Origin: Acidobacteriaceae bacterium
Lineage (GTDB): Bacteria > Acidobacteriota > Terriglobia > Terriglobales > Acidobacteriaceae
Assembly: GCA_030041305.1 (NCBI GenBank)
Contig: JASHOC010000083.1
Span: 1 to 40,895 of the forward strand
Reading direction: 5' to 3'
Length of the DNA stretch: 40,895 nucleotides
In this document: piece by piece, positions 8,855 to 18,193 of the stretch
Position numbering within the stretch: position 1 is the stretch's first letter
How the letters are laid out: the number at the start of each line of letters is the position of its first letter
Position numbers and translations under genes: made by a program
The notes under the pieces: generated by a model
Database searches by the model: none
Seen by the model: the letters and a program-made list of their open reading frames with translations, nothing else
Told to the model about the DNA's origin: nothing

Positions 8855-9763
8855 GTGATCATGTCGAGAAGGTCGGTTTTGTCTACGATCGGAGCGACTG
8901 TTCTCGGAGAGATTTCAGGCTTTAATTCGATTTCGGCAATGGCCGATCCGCTCGATCTACCGATTGGTTTTCAGGGTTACGATGTGCGGTTTCTTATCAC
9001 TAAGAACTGGGATGCGGGTTGGCGGGAAATGCGTGGCATCGGGTTCCGCGCCGTCGACCTTGTTTCGTTTCATGGATATGGCTATGCCGGCACTCCCATC
9101 GAGAATCTTTCTGGCGAAGCTATTCGCGCAGAGCTTGATCGAGTCGGTATCGGATGCAAGAATTGCCAGTTTTCGTATAGAGAGCTGCACGAAGGCTTCG
9201 ACAAGACGATGCAGTTTGCCCATGATCTAAGAATTACGAATGTTATCTGCGCGCCAGAACCGTCTTGGACAAAGACAGTCGACGATTGGAAGAAGCAGGC
9301 GGATAGCCTAAATAGCCTTGGAAAGAGGATTGCAACGGAAGGTCTAAGGCTGGGCTATCACAACCATGAGCTAGAGTTCATCGACGTCCAAGGCTTCACG
9401 CCCTACGACATATTGATGCAATACACAGACGCCAGGCTTGTGCGATTTCAGATTGATGTCGGAAACTTGACATTCGCGGGGAAGAGTGCTCTTGACTATA
9501 TTCACCGCTATACGGATCGCTATTTTTCCTTGCATGCGAAAGATTATCGACCGGGAAAGACCAGTGTGCCTGTGGGGCAGGGAATCATCGATTGGAAAGC
9601 AATTTTCACGGCCATAAGACCAGCACACATCGAGAGCTACTTTGCGGAGGTGGCTGCCTATGGGATTGGAACTTTGCACGGCGCCAACGTGAGTGCGTGG
9701 CCTGCGGATTCAATCGAGGAACTCCGGGAGAGTTACAACTTTCTGCATAAATTGAAGAACTGA
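8855..9763 (+). CDS. Exported sugar phosphate isomerase/epimerase-like TIM barrel
   Basis: Xylose-isomerase-like / AP-endonuclease-2-fold protein. The GTG at 8855 has AAGAGG 7 bases upstream; an ATG two codons later is the alternative. The N-terminus (MSRRSVLSTIGATVLGEISG) looks like a twin-arginine signal, so the enzyme is probably periplasmic despite the 'sugar phosphate' family label. Metal- and substrate-site landmarks are present: YHNHELEF mid-protein, FQIDVGN, SLHAKDY and PVGQGIIDW. Its 302 residues fit the family. Such exported isomerase-like proteins are abundant in Acidobacteriota and Planctomycetes and mostly lack a proven substrate; some relatives act on 3-keto sugars or inosose. 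It lies upstream of the first cytochrome/PQQ set with a 475-base gap, so it is probably its own transcript. Confidence 0.85.
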   Translation: MIMSRRSVLSTIGATVLGEISGFNSISAMADPLDLPIGFQGYDVRFLITKNWDAGWREMRGIGFRAVDLVSFHGYGYAGTPIENLSGEAIRAELDRVGIGCKNCQFSYRELHEGFDKTMQFAHDLRITNVICAPEPSWTKTVDDWKKQADSLNSLGKRIATEGLRLGYHNHELEFIDVQGFTPYDILMQYTDARLVRFQIDVGNLTFAGKSALDYIHRYTDRYFSLHAKDYRPGKTSVPVGQGIIDWKAIFTAIRPAHIESYFAEVAAYGIGTLHGANVSAWPADSIEELRESYNFLHKLKN

Positions 9764-10238
9764 ACGATCAGGTGGTGTCGCCTATCGTGCGTGGAGCTTT
9801 AATGTGTTTCGACCTGACGTGGCCGTTTTCCGAGAGAGGAGCGGCTCCATCGTCTTTCCTGATCTCGCATCTCGACGATAGTTCGCCTCGAACGCGCGCC
9901 TTGGGCGAGAAACAATGTGGTCAATCGTTCCTTTTGCCGGTTCCCTTTTCCTCTGCGCCTGCGGCTTACTTTTACTTGGCGCTTGACAGCGGGTTATAAC
10001 TGCGCCACGATGGATGCGGTACCGTTATTTTGTAGTTGCCATGAACCGAAATTGAGATCGAATGACAAATTTGTGATTACTACTCTCTCGATCTGGCTTA
10101 GCGGTGCTCGATTCGCGCCAAGCAGACCCAAATACAAGGCTTCGGTAGGAGCCCGGCCGGCATTTATGATTCTTCTCGGTCATTAGGCTCCGTTAACTAC
10201 TAAAGAAATGCAAAAACTTTGACCTCAGGCCATCGCCG
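9764..10238. other. Intergenic region upstream of the cytochrome/PQQ set
   Basis: No credible gene is seen; the short open frames here have no family features or ribosome sites. A weak plus-strand promoter candidate is TTTACT (9971-9976), 18 bases, TATAAC (9995-10000). It would leave a leader of about 230 bases before the cytochrome gene. Confidence 0.35.
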
Positions 10239-11012
10239 ATGAAGCAAAAGCATAGGGCAATACGCATGTTCCGGATGGGATCGATATTCTGTCTGGCTTC
10301 TACCTTTGTCGCGAGCGCCCAATCCTTGCCGACGGGAAGCGGGAGGGCGGAATTCCAGAGTATTTGCGGCAGTTGCCACGCCTTAAATATCGTAACGGAC
10401 CAGAGAAGGACCCGCGCTGAATGGGCGGGCTTGATCAACGATATGGTCTCACGTGGCGCGCAGGGCAGCCCGGAAGAACTAGACGAAGTCGTGACCTATC
10501 TGGCTACGAATTTCGGTAAAAATAGTTCTTTGCCTTCCGCTGCCGCTCCGGCGCAAGCTGCGGAAGCGGCTGAAGATCAAGAGAAGCCTCTCAGCGAAGC
10601 GGAGATCTCAAAAGCGAAAGAGCTTGTCGAGACCAACAAATGTTTGTCATGCCATCGTATTGGAGATACGGGCTCCTATCTTGGACCGGAGTTGACCGAT
10701 GTTGGGGTGACTCGGTCGGTGGATCAATTGCGCGCTTCGCTGCTGTCGCCGAAAAAAGAAGTGTTCTATGAATATCGCTTGGTTCGGATAGTCACCCAGG
10801 ATGGAAAAGCGCTTAACGGAAGACTCCTCAACCACGATAGTTATAGCGTGCAGTTTATCGATTCATCGGGCCAACTAGAGTCCGTTAAGACGGCCGGTCT
10901 TCGGGAGGTCACAATTTTGGATCAAAATCCGATGCCATCGTATGAGGGCAAGGTGAGCGCCGACGACCTCATCACTCTAGCTCATTATTTAAGCTCCTTG
11001 AAAGGCGAGTGA
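10239..11012 (+). CDS. Diheme cytochrome c, putative PQQ-dehydrogenase partner
   Basis: Periplasmic electron carrier with two c-type heme sites. After a Sec signal (ending near ASAQS) the first site is CGSCH at residues 43-47, with Met69 a likely distal ligand. After an Ala/Glu-rich linker (about 100-120) comes CLSCH at 135-139. That second domain has a small beta insertion (a DGKALNGRLLNHDSYSVQFID stretch) before its distal-Met candidate, Met232 in NPMPS. This matches the Planctomycete/Verrucomicrobium-type heme-binding domain (TIGR02603-like). The stop is 6 bases before the PQQ dehydrogenase start, so the two are almost certainly one transcript and a functional pair. The start is uncertain: in-frame ATGs at codons 10 and 13 are also possible. 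Confidence 0.85.
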   Translation: MKQKHRAIRMFRMGSIFCLASTFVASAQSLPTGSGRAEFQSICGSCHALNIVTDQRRTRAEWAGLINDMVSRGAQGSPEELDEVVTYLATNFGKNSSLPSAAAPAQAAEAAEDQEKPLSEAEISKAKELVETNKCLSCHRIGDTGSYLGPELTDVGVTRSVDQLRASLLSPKKEVFYEYRLVRIVTQDGKALNGRLLNHDSYSVQFIDSSGQLESVKTAGLREVTILDQNPMPSYEGKVSADDLITLAHYLSSLKGE

Positions 11013-11018
11013 CGCTCT

Positions 11019-12674
11019 ATGATGCTATATAGATTTCTTGCGTTGCTAATGTTGGCCACGACTATTCATGCTCAAGTTACATTCGACAGTATTCTAAATG
11101 CGAGGCACGATCCTCAGAACTGGCTTACTTACGGGGGGAGTTACTCGAGTCAGCGCTATAGCCTGCTCGATCAGATCAATCGCGACAACGTCAAGAATCT
11201 GAGATTGGATTGGGTCTGGCATCCACAGTCACTTGACAAGATGGAGCTCACGCCACTGGTTGTGGATGGCGTCTTATATGGGGTGCAGGGCGACGAAGTG
11301 GTTGCTCTCGATGCAGCCACCGGGCGGAACTTCTGGACCTTCACCTACAACGTTCCACCTGAATCGAACGCGTATGTGTTGGTTGTCAAGGGCCTGGCGA
11401 TATCTGGGCATACGCTGTTTTGGGCGACATATGACGGGCATCTGATCGCCATCGATGCCAGGGACGGACATGCCATCTGGAACCATACTCTTTTTGATTG
11501 GCGCAGGGCCGGCCTTCAACTGAATCTTGCCCCATTGGTCATCAAAGGCATGGTGATCCTTGGCACGGCGGACAACGAAGATGGCAAAAATTGTTGGATA
11601 GCAGCCTACGATGTCAAAACCGGAAAGGAACTGTGGCGATTTTGGACTGCGCCGAATTCGCCCACCGATCCCGGAGCCGATACCTGGTCCAAGGACAGTG
11701 GCGAGCATGGAGGCGATCCCGTCTGGGTTACGGGTTCGTACGATCCGGAGACGAATCTTACGTTTTGGGGAACGGGCGACCCCAACCCCGGCTGGAATGG
11801 GAATCCGCGGGCCGGCGACAATCTGTACAGCGACTCGGTGGTCGCCTTGGATGCGGATACGGGTAAGTTGAAGTGGTACTACCAGTTCACACCACACGAT
11901 GAGCGCGACTACGACTCGGTGCAGGTGCCGGTACTAGCCGATATCGAATGGAAGGGGCAGCCGCGGAAGGTGATGCTCTGGGCCAACCGGAACGGCATGT
12001 TCTACGTCCTGGACCGCACAACGGGTGAGGTTTTGATGGGTAAGCCTTTCGTGGAGCAGAACTGGAACTTGGGGCTCGATGCGAAAGGAAGACCCATTCC
12101 CAATCCCGCGGAAGTGCCCAAGCCGCTCGGTGACTCCATCGAAAAGCCTGGGACACAGGGAGGCACGAATTGGTATTCGCCCTCCTTCAGTCCGCGTACA
12201 GGACTCTTCTACGTCTCTACCTGGGCTAACTACGAAGCGCATCAATTTAAAGTCGCCCAAGTGGCTCCCTGGGTGGACGGCCAGAAATACAGTGGAAATG
12301 CTCGACCGCCTGCATCTTCTCCCGGTTCTACGCGCCAGGCAAGGCCGGGCATGCTGCCCGCTCGCTACCGATCGGAGGCGGAGGGTTATGGCGCGGTCCG
12401 AGCCATCGACCCGCAAACCGGCGAAAAAAGGTGGGATTTCAAGATGACCGATTACACCGAGAGTGGCGTACTCAGCACCGCCTCGGATCTGGTGTTCTCC
12501 GGCGGCAGAGATGGAAATCTTTTTGCGCTCGATGCGCGCAATGGAAAGAGTCTGTGGCACGTTGGATTGGGAGGAACTGTTTCGGGAGGTCCTATCACTT
12601 ACTCGGTGAATGGCCATCAATATGTCGCTGCCGCTGCCGGAGGCGTTCTTTACGTCTTCAGCTTGATCGAATAA
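11019..12674 (+). CDS. PQQ-dependent dehydrogenase 1 (Asp at the catalytic Asn position)
   Basis: Secreted eight-bladed PQQ propeller of the methanol/alcohol dehydrogenase type. The signal peptide ends at TTIHAQ. Tryptophan-docking repeats (VVALDAATGRNFW, LIAIDARDGHAIW, WIAAYDVKTGKELWRF, SVVALDADTGKLKW) run through the protein. By alignment to MxaF/XoxF the metal ligand Glu is Glu187. The usual Asn in GxGN is Asp254 (FWGTGDPNPGWN). The catalytic Asp is Asp297, with a second Asp299 two residues on, and the PQQ-site Arg is Arg324 (ANRNG). The vicinal Cys-Cys pair of classical alcohol dehydrogenases is absent. No heme domain is fused, so the upstream cytochrome is the likely electron acceptor. 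The substrate is unknown; an alcohol, aldose or polyol is plausible. Confidence 0.9.
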   Translation: MMLYRFLALLMLATTIHAQVTFDSILNARHDPQNWLTYGGSYSSQRYSLLDQINRDNVKNLRLDWVWHPQSLDKMELTPLVVDGVLYGVQGDEVVALDAATGRNFWTFTYNVPPESNAYVLVVKGLAISGHTLFWATYDGHLIAIDARDGHAIWNHTLFDWRRAGLQLNLAPLVIKGMVILGTADNEDGKNCWIAAYDVKTGKELWRFWTAPNSPTDPGADTWSKDSGEHGGDPVWVTGSYDPETNLTFWGTGDPNPGWNGNPRAGDNLYSDSVVALDADTGKLKWYYQFTPHDERDYDSVQVPVLADIEWKGQPRKVMLWANRNGMFYVLDRTTGEVLMGKPFVEQNWNLGLDAKGRPIPNPAEVPKPLGDSIEKPGTQGGTNWYSPSFSPRTGLFYVSTWANYEAHQFKVAQVAPWVDGQKYSGNARPPASSPGSTRQARPGMLPARYRSEAEGYGAVRAIDPQTGEKRWDFKMTDYTESGVLSTASDLVFSGGRDGNLFALDARNGKSLWHVGLGGTVSGGPITYSVNGHQYVAAAAGGVLYVFSLIE

Positions 12675-13014
12675 GTCATCTCATCGGCGTGCTTGCCGAA
12701 GTCAGAAGGGTGATCGCCCCTGGAAGAACAACAAAGCGCCAAATAGTAGTTTTTTTAACATGGCAAATCCTCAAAAGGTGATGTCTCAATCAGACTTGAC
12801 CAGCCCAAGCACACATCATGCGGGGTGGACCCTTTCGGCGCATCGCTTCGGCCCCAACTTGTAAGAGCCGCGGCAGGACGGACGTTTCTGCATTTTCTCG
12901 AGTCCATGCAAAGATCGCCGGGGCCCGTGCTCCCGGCAGCCGCAATAAGTCACGCGCACGGCGCCGCGTGGAAACAAGGCGTATATAATTGGCTTCGCGC
13001 GCCAGAGAGGGATC
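12675..13014. other. Intergenic region between two PQQ dehydrogenases
   Basis: No gene seen. A T-run near 12747 lacks a convincing stem. A perfect plus-strand -10 box (TATAAT, 12984-12989) lies 25 bases before the next start codon but has a poor -35. The second dehydrogenase may therefore have its own promoter. Confidence 0.35.
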
Positions 13015-14733
13015 ATGAAAAATCGCATGTTGCTCGCGCTCGTCCTCGTCGTTCCCAGCTCCTTGTTTGCCCAGGTGACCTACGAACGCATTCTGCACGC
13101 TAAACAAGAGCCGCAAAATTGGCTCACGTATTCGGGCGGATATGCTGGCCACCGTTACAGCCCGCTCACGCAGATCAACCGCGACAACGTCAAGAACCTG
13201 CAAATGCAGTGGGTTTACCGCCCCCCGGCAACGGGGCGCAAAGAGGGCAAGATGGAGAACACGCCTCTGGTCGTGGACGGCGTCCTCTACGCCGGCTCCG
13301 CACAGGAAGTGGTCGCCCTCGATGCCGTGACCGGCCGCCAGTACTGGAAGTTTTCCCGCCCCCTCGATCCTAATGCTTATTACAACGCCTATGTGGACAA
13401 CAGGGGTCTGGCGATCGCGAATAACACGGTTTTCTGGGCCACCGACGATTGCCATCTGATCGCCCTCGACGCCAAAACCGGCCAAGTCATCTGGGATATC
13501 ACCATGGCCGACTGGAAGCAGGGCTATCAGTTTAATGTTGCCCCCCTCATCGTTCGCAACATGATCATCCTCGGCCCCGCCACCAACGAAGCCGGATCCA
13601 ATTGCTGGGTTGCCGCCTACGACGTCAGGACGGGCAAGGAACTGTGGCGCCACTACACTGCACCCATGTCAGCCGATGATCCCGGGGCCAAGACCTGGGT
13701 CGGCGATTCCTGGAAACATGCCGGCGACCCCATCTGGGGCACCGGCAGCTACGATCCGGAAACCAATCTGGTCTTCTGGGGAACCGGGAATCCCAATCCC
13801 GGCTGGAGCGGGAGCGTGCGCGCCCCTGGCGACAATCTGTATTCGGATTCGGTGCTGGCGCTGGATGCCGACACCGGTAAGATGAAGTGGTATTTCCAGT
13901 TCACACCCGGCGACGAGTATGACTGGGATTCCACCCAGGTTCCCGTACTCGTCGATATCAACTGGCGCGGCACGCCCCGCAAGGTGATGCTGTGGGCCAA
14001 CCGCAACGGCTTCTTCTACGTGCTTGACCGAACCACCGGAAAATTTCTGATGGGCAAACCGTTCATCAAGGTGACCTGGGCCACCGGCCTGGACGAGAAC
14101 GGCCGGCCCATCAAAGCCCCCGGGTTCTGGCCCAAACCGGACGGGGGAGTTGAGGTGATGCCCGGCTCGCAGGGAGGGACAAACTGGTATCCACCATCGT
14201 ACGATCCCCAAACAGGGCTCTTTTACCTGTCCGTCTGGGACAACTACCTGGCCTTTTCGGGTAAGGGCGATCCGGGCCCCTGGGCGCCAGGGCAGCGCTA
14301 CGTCGGCAACGGAAGGGCGGTGCCCTGTGTGGAGAATGGCCACGTCGTTCCGGGGAGTTGCGGCGTTGCCAACCCTGGCCGCGCGGGTGGACCTCCTCCG
14401 GGCGGAATGCGTATATTGGCCAATTACAAGACGCCGGCCGAGGGGTACGGCGCAATCCGCGCCATCGATCCCGAGACCGGAGAGAAGAAGTGGGATTTCA
14501 AGATGGTCAACAATACCGAGTGCGGCGTGCTCTCTACCGCTGGCGGCCTGGTATTCGGGGGGGGGATGGATGGCGATTTCATAGCGCTCGACGCAAAAAC
14601 CGGCCAGCCGCTGTGGCACGTGAATCTGGGTGGACCCAATGCAAGCGGCCCCATCAGCTACTCCGTAAACGGAAAGCAATACATAATCGGAACGGGCGAG
14701 GGCGCGATGTACTCTTTCGCGCTGCCCAATTAA
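13015..14733 (+). CDS. PQQ-dependent dehydrogenase 2
   Basis: Second secreted PQQ propeller, clearly a paralogue of its neighbour: both mature proteins open with a QVT(F/Y)..IL.A stretch, then QNWLTY and QINRDNVKNL. The signal ends at LFAQ. Site residues by alignment: metal ligand Glu192 (NEAGSNCW), Asn259 (GTGN), catalytic Asp303 followed by Asp305 (YDWDS), Arg330 (ANRNG). An NRGLAI motif is kept, but the vicinal cysteines are not. This copy has the canonical Asn that copy 1 lacks. Codon usage looks more GC-rich than in copy 1, so the pair is not a recent duplication. GAGAGGG precedes the ATG by 3 bases. It may share the upstream cytochrome as electron acceptor. Confidence 0.9.
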   Translation: MKNRMLLALVLVVPSSLFAQVTYERILHAKQEPQNWLTYSGGYAGHRYSPLTQINRDNVKNLQMQWVYRPPATGRKEGKMENTPLVVDGVLYAGSAQEVVALDAVTGRQYWKFSRPLDPNAYYNAYVDNRGLAIANNTVFWATDDCHLIALDAKTGQVIWDITMADWKQGYQFNVAPLIVRNMIILGPATNEAGSNCWVAAYDVRTGKELWRHYTAPMSADDPGAKTWVGDSWKHAGDPIWGTGSYDPETNLVFWGTGNPNPGWSGSVRAPGDNLYSDSVLALDADTGKMKWYFQFTPGDEYDWDSTQVPVLVDINWRGTPRKVMLWANRNGFFYVLDRTTGKFLMGKPFIKVTWATGLDENGRPIKAPGFWPKPDGGVEVMPGSQGGTNWYPPSYDPQTGLFYLSVWDNYLAFSGKGDPGPWAPGQRYVGNGRAVPCVENGHVVPGSCGVANPGRAGGPPPGGMRILANYKTPAEGYGAIRAIDPETGEKKWDFKMVNNTECGVLSTAGGLVFGGGMDGDFIALDAKTGQPLWHVNLGGPNASGPISYSVNGKQYIIGTGEGAMYSFALPN

Positions 14734-14827
14734 ACCGTCACCCCCGCCGCTCGCGCCCGGCCTGCTTACGAACTCGCCCGGAAGGGTGATTGCCCAATAC
14801 GTGCGCCAGCTTTTCGTTCCTCGGCCA

Positions 14828-17623
14828 TCACTCGCTGCGCAACGCCTGCATTGGGTCCATTTTCGCGGCGCGGAGCGCTGGGATCCAGCTCGCCCCCAAC
14901 GCAACCCCTAGTAACAAGGTCGTGGCGCTCAGTAGCGTGAGTGGGTCGTAAGGTGCAATCCCATAGAGCGTCGATTTGAGGAATCGCGCCAGCAGAAAAG
15001 CCGTTGCAAGTCCAACGGCAATTCCCGCAACCGAAATCCAGGCGCTTTCGCGAAGGACGATTGTCATCAGCCTGCGCGGTGCTGCGCCAAGCGCTAATCG
15101 TATCCCGAATTCATTTGTCCTTTGTGCAACCGAATAGGCCATCAACCCATAAATCCCGACCGACGCCAGAATCAAGGCGAGTAGGCCAAAACCCGAAGTC
15201 AGCGTCACAAACAGGCGCTCCTGCTGCAGATCAGCCTCAATTTGCTCGTCCTGAGTTCGGAGGTTGATCAGCGGAATGTCGGGATTGATGACTTGAACTG
15301 TACGGCGTAGAGATGGAAGAACCGCCTCGGGTTTAACCCGAATGCGGATTTCATACGTCATCCCTCCGATCTGTGCTTGTTGAACGTAAGGGACGAAGAA
15401 CTGCGGCGGCGGCTGCTCTCGCAGATTCGAATAGAGAGTGTCGTCACAGATCCCCACAATCTGAATCGCATCCTTAGTAAGCGTGCTCTCATGGCCATCG
15501 CGGTTGTGCCCGCCAATGGTGAACGTCTTGCCCAGCGCATTCTGGCCCGGGAATCGGGTCTTCACCAGCCGCTGGTTGATAATTGCCACTCTGGGCGACG
15601 TCGCGGTATCCTCCGGCCCGAATGACCGTCCCGCAATGATCGGTATGCCTAATGTTTGAAAGAAATTGACGCCAACCACATTGTATGGCTCTATGTCATT
15701 GTTACTTGGATCATAAGGTTCGCCCTGGGCCAGAAAATCGGTGTCCGACAAATCGTCGGAAAGATAGGATTCCATAGCGGGCGCAACGGACTTGACGCCC
15801 GGAATCGCCGCGATCGCTTGTTCCAGCCGCCGATGCAGCGCAATGTCCGTGCCTGCTGGATAGCGGCTTTGCGGGAGCGCCAGTTGCGTAATCAGCAAAT
15901 CGTGCGTATTGAATCCTGGGTTAATTTCATCAAGCCGCGCGAGGGTGCGGATGAAGAGCCCCCCACCCACCACAAGTACGGTCGAGAGCACGATCTGCAA
16001 ACCGACCAGAGCCCTGCCACCCATTCCTTTTCGCCGATGGCTCACGGTTCGCGCGCCCTCTTTCAGACCCTCGTTGACTTCGACACGCACCGCTGCAAGC
16101 GCGGGGGCTATCCCGAAAACAATGCCGGTGAACAGCGTGATCAGCACCGTGAAGGCAAATACCGGCCAGTCGAATTGCACAGGAAGTTTCGACCTCTGCC
16201 ATGCGGCCTCAGTAAGCTCAGGAAAGGCAAGGCGACCGAAATAGCCGATGGCTAATCCTATGGATCCGCCAATAAATGCGAGAACAAGGCTTTCCAGAAG
16301 CATCTGGCGCAGAATGCGCCTCCGTCCCGCGCCCAGGGCGATGCGCACGCTCATTTCATGTTCGCGCTGGGCGGCGCGCGCCAACATCAAATTGGCAATG
16401 TTCGCGCACGCCAGAAGAAGAACCATCCCCACGAGGAGCGACAAAACCGAGAGCGGCTTTGCGAAGATTTGCTCCTGTTCAAACAGGCCGCGGCTCCCAT
16501 CGCGGATTACAAGGCGAGGAATGACCTCTCCTTTGCGGAGGGGCATCGTTGCGCGCACAGCTGCGTTTAACTGCGCGGCAAGAGCGGCTTGTGCAGTTGC
16601 ATCATTGCCGCCATTTCTGAGGCGTCCTAAGATGTTTACCCACCACGGGGCGGGATCTGTAAGCCACGAACTGCCATCGTTAGAGGGCGAGAGAACCGGC
16701 TGAAGCGCCAAAGGAACAGTGACATCTGGAGTTTCGGTGGGAATCGTGCTCTTGGCTCCAGTGAATCCTCTGGGATTTACACCAACAATGATGACTGGCG
16801 TGTTATTGAGTTTGATCGACTGCCCGAGAATTGCCAAAGAACGGCCAAACTCCCGATCCCAAAACGCGTCACTGATAACCGCCACCGGACGGCTGGCGAC
16901 CGTGTCGTCCGTCGCTCCAATGGACCTTCCCAGTTCCGGCTGAACGCCTAACTCGCGGTAGTAGTTGGCAGAGACCATCTCGGCGAGAACTCGTTCGGCA
17001 TGTTCCCCAATGATCGCGTTCATCCCGGTTTCGCGGAAGGCGATAAGATCGCCGAGCACCCGGTTTTGAGCGCGCAATTGTTGGTAGACCGGATAAGAAA
17101 AAACAGTGGAAGTGACGAGTCCGCCAGGCAGTAAATTGTAATCGCCGTGGACGTGGTGAACGGCAACATGTTCGCTCGTGCCCGTCCAGGCAAGAAGGCG
17201 CAGGCTCGAAGGGCTGGGGACGGCAAGTCGCTGATAGAGAACCTGCCTGGCAACAGAAAAGATGGTTGTGTTGGCTCCGATGGCTAACGCGAGAGAGGTG
17301 GCGGCAATAGCTGTGAACCCTGGATTCTTGCGCAGGACTCTTAACGCGTAGCGTACATCGCCCCAGAGCTGGTCCCACGCAAGCAAGCCGAGCGAGGCGC
17401 GCATCTCTTCTTTGTGATTCAGCATCGGTCCAAGCGCGATCCGCGCGCGCCGCGCGGCTTCTTCGGGTGTGAGGCCGGACTGAATCAGGTCTGAGGTCAG
17501 AATCTCAAGATGGCAGGCCAGCTCAGTATCCATCCGTTCTTCCAGTTCGTCGCGGCGAAAGATGGCGCCGAACCAGGAGTGCAGCTGGTGAAGGTTACGG
17601 CCGGCAAATGACCTCAGGCTCAT
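14828..17623 (-). CDS. ADOP-type ABC transporter permease (duplicated MacB/FtsX)
   Basis: Acidobacterial duplicated orphan permease. The N-terminal 70 or so residues are the permease-prefix domain (RRDELEERMDTELACHLE, GLTPEEAARRARIALG). Two MacB_PCD/FtsX modules follow: the first starts at DVRYALRVLRKNPGFT with a transmembrane segment, then an extracytoplasmic domain and three helices; the second repeats this and ends LRAAKMDPMQALRSE. No ATPase is encoded beside it, hence 'orphan'. Start placed at 17623, where GGAGG is close upstream and the ATG overlaps the PadR stop (ATGA). A frame extending to 17680 is an overlap artefact. Roles proposed for MacB relatives are peptide, antibiotic or lipoprotein export; none can be assigned here. 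Confidence 0.92.
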   Translation of the reverse strand: MSLRSFAGRNLHQLHSWFGAIFRRDELEERMDTELACHLEILTSDLIQSGLTPEEAARRARIALGPMLNHKEEMRASLGLLAWDQLWGDVRYALRVLRKNPGFTAIAATSLALAIGANTTIFSVARQVLYQRLAVPSPSSLRLLAWTGTSEHVAVHHVHGDYNLLPGGLVTSTVFSYPVYQQLRAQNRVLGDLIAFRETGMNAIIGEHAERVLAEMVSANYYRELGVQPELGRSIGATDDTVASRPVAVISDAFWDREFGRSLAILGQSIKLNNTPVIIVGVNPRGFTGAKSTIPTETPDVTVPLALQPVLSPSNDGSSWLTDPAPWWVNILGRLRNGGNDATAQAALAAQLNAAVRATMPLRKGEVIPRLVIRDGSRGLFEQEQIFAKPLSVLSLLVGMVLLLACANIANLMLARAAQREHEMSVRIALGAGRRRILRQMLLESLVLAFIGGSIGLAIGYFGRLAFPELTEAAWQRSKLPVQFDWPVFAFTVLITLFTGIVFGIAPALAAVRVEVNEGLKEGARTVSHRRKGMGGRALVGLQIVLSTVLVVGGGLFIRTLARLDEINPGFNTHDLLITQLALPQSRYPAGTDIALHRRLEQAIAAIPGVKSVAPAMESYLSDDLSDTDFLAQGEPYDPSNNDIEPYNVVGVNFFQTLGIPIIAGRSFGPEDTATSPRVAIINQRLVKTRFPGQNALGKTFTIGGHNRDGHESTLTKDAIQIVGICDDTLYSNLREQPPPQFFVPYVQQAQIGGMTYEIRIRVKPEAVLPSLRRTVQVINPDIPLINLRTQDEQIEADLQQERLFVTLTSGFGLLALILASVGIYGLMAYSVAQRTNEFGIRLALGAAPRRLMTIVLRESAWISVAGIAVGLATAFLLARFLKSTLYGIAPYDPLTLLSATTLLLGVALGASWIPALRAAKMDPMQALRSE

Positions 17624-17976
17624 ACCCCCTCCGGGCTTGCGCGCAAAATGCTTCCGATGATCCCCGCCATGCGATTCCATTTTTGGGTTTCTCCGGCCAG
17701 CCGTTCGCGACCCGCGCGGGTGAGTTTGTAATATTTGGCCCTGCGGTTGTTTTCGCTTTCACCCCACTCACTTGCGATGGCGCCCTGGTGCTCCAGGCGG
17801 TAAAGTGCGGGGTAAAGTGATCCCTGCTGGATCACCAGTTCCTCGCCTGAGAGCTGCTGAATCCGCAACAGGACTCCGTAGCCGTGCAGCGGCCCAAGCG
17901 ATACCGCTTTCAGGATCAGCAGATCGAGCGTTCCCTGCAGCAAATCGATCTGCTTTTCCTGCTTGCCTTGCGCCAT
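17620..17976 (-). CDS. PadR family transcriptional regulator
   Basis: Winged-helix PadR repressor of the short class (118 residues). The signature is textbook: DLLQGTLDLLILKAVSLGPLHGYG, then IQQGSLYPALYRLEHQGAI and SENNRRAKYYKLT, and a C-terminal dimerisation helix with a conserved Trp. Its stop overlaps the ADOP permease start by four bases (ATGA), so the two are translationally coupled. This PadR-ADOP pairing is common in Acidobacteriota, and the regulator probably represses its own operon in response to a small toxic compound. A near-perfect 16-base inverted repeat covers the promoter just upstream. Confidence 0.95.
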   Translation of the reverse strand: MAQGKQEKQIDLLQGTLDLLILKAVSLGPLHGYGVLLRIQQLSGEELVIQQGSLYPALYRLEHQGAIASEWGESENNRRAKYYKLTRAGRERLAGETQKWNRMAGIIGSILRASPEGV

Positions 17977-17987
17977 TTGCTTACTCT

Positions 17988-18033
17988 TTGACGATCTAGG
18001 AGAGAAAATACCCGCTTTCTCCTAGATTGTCAA
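17988..18033 (-). promoter_or_regulatory. padR-ADOP promoter with overlapping palindromic operator
   Basis: On the minus strand TTGACA (18033-18028), exactly 17 bases, then TATTTT (18010-18005) form a strong sigma70 promoter. The arms TTGACGATCTAGGAGA (17988-18003) and TCTCCTAGATTGTCAA (18018-18033) form an inverted repeat with one mismatch and a 14-base centre. One arm lies on the -35 and spacer, the other on the start region. The natural reading is autorepression by the PadR protein encoded 12 bases downstream. Confidence 0.7.
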
Positions 18034-18193
18034 GGAGACGATGGCGCACCGATCAAATCCGCATCGCCGGACCGGGTTCGCATCGAGGTAGGGGGATTGA
18101 TGATCTGCATGAATGACGGGTCAGGGCAACCTCAATTGCACTCATTGTGCCGTCATGCCGGCCGACGATAAGCCGAAACTCACCAGCTCCTGA

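Noticed and set aside
12790..13653. 287-codon minus-strand open frame
   Set aside because: Overlaps PQQ dehydrogenase 2 antisense and its composition is atypical of a protein.
13669..14904. 411-codon minus-strand open frame
   Set aside because: Antisense shadow of PQQ dehydrogenase 2; no domain, low-complexity composition, produced by GC-rich codon bias.
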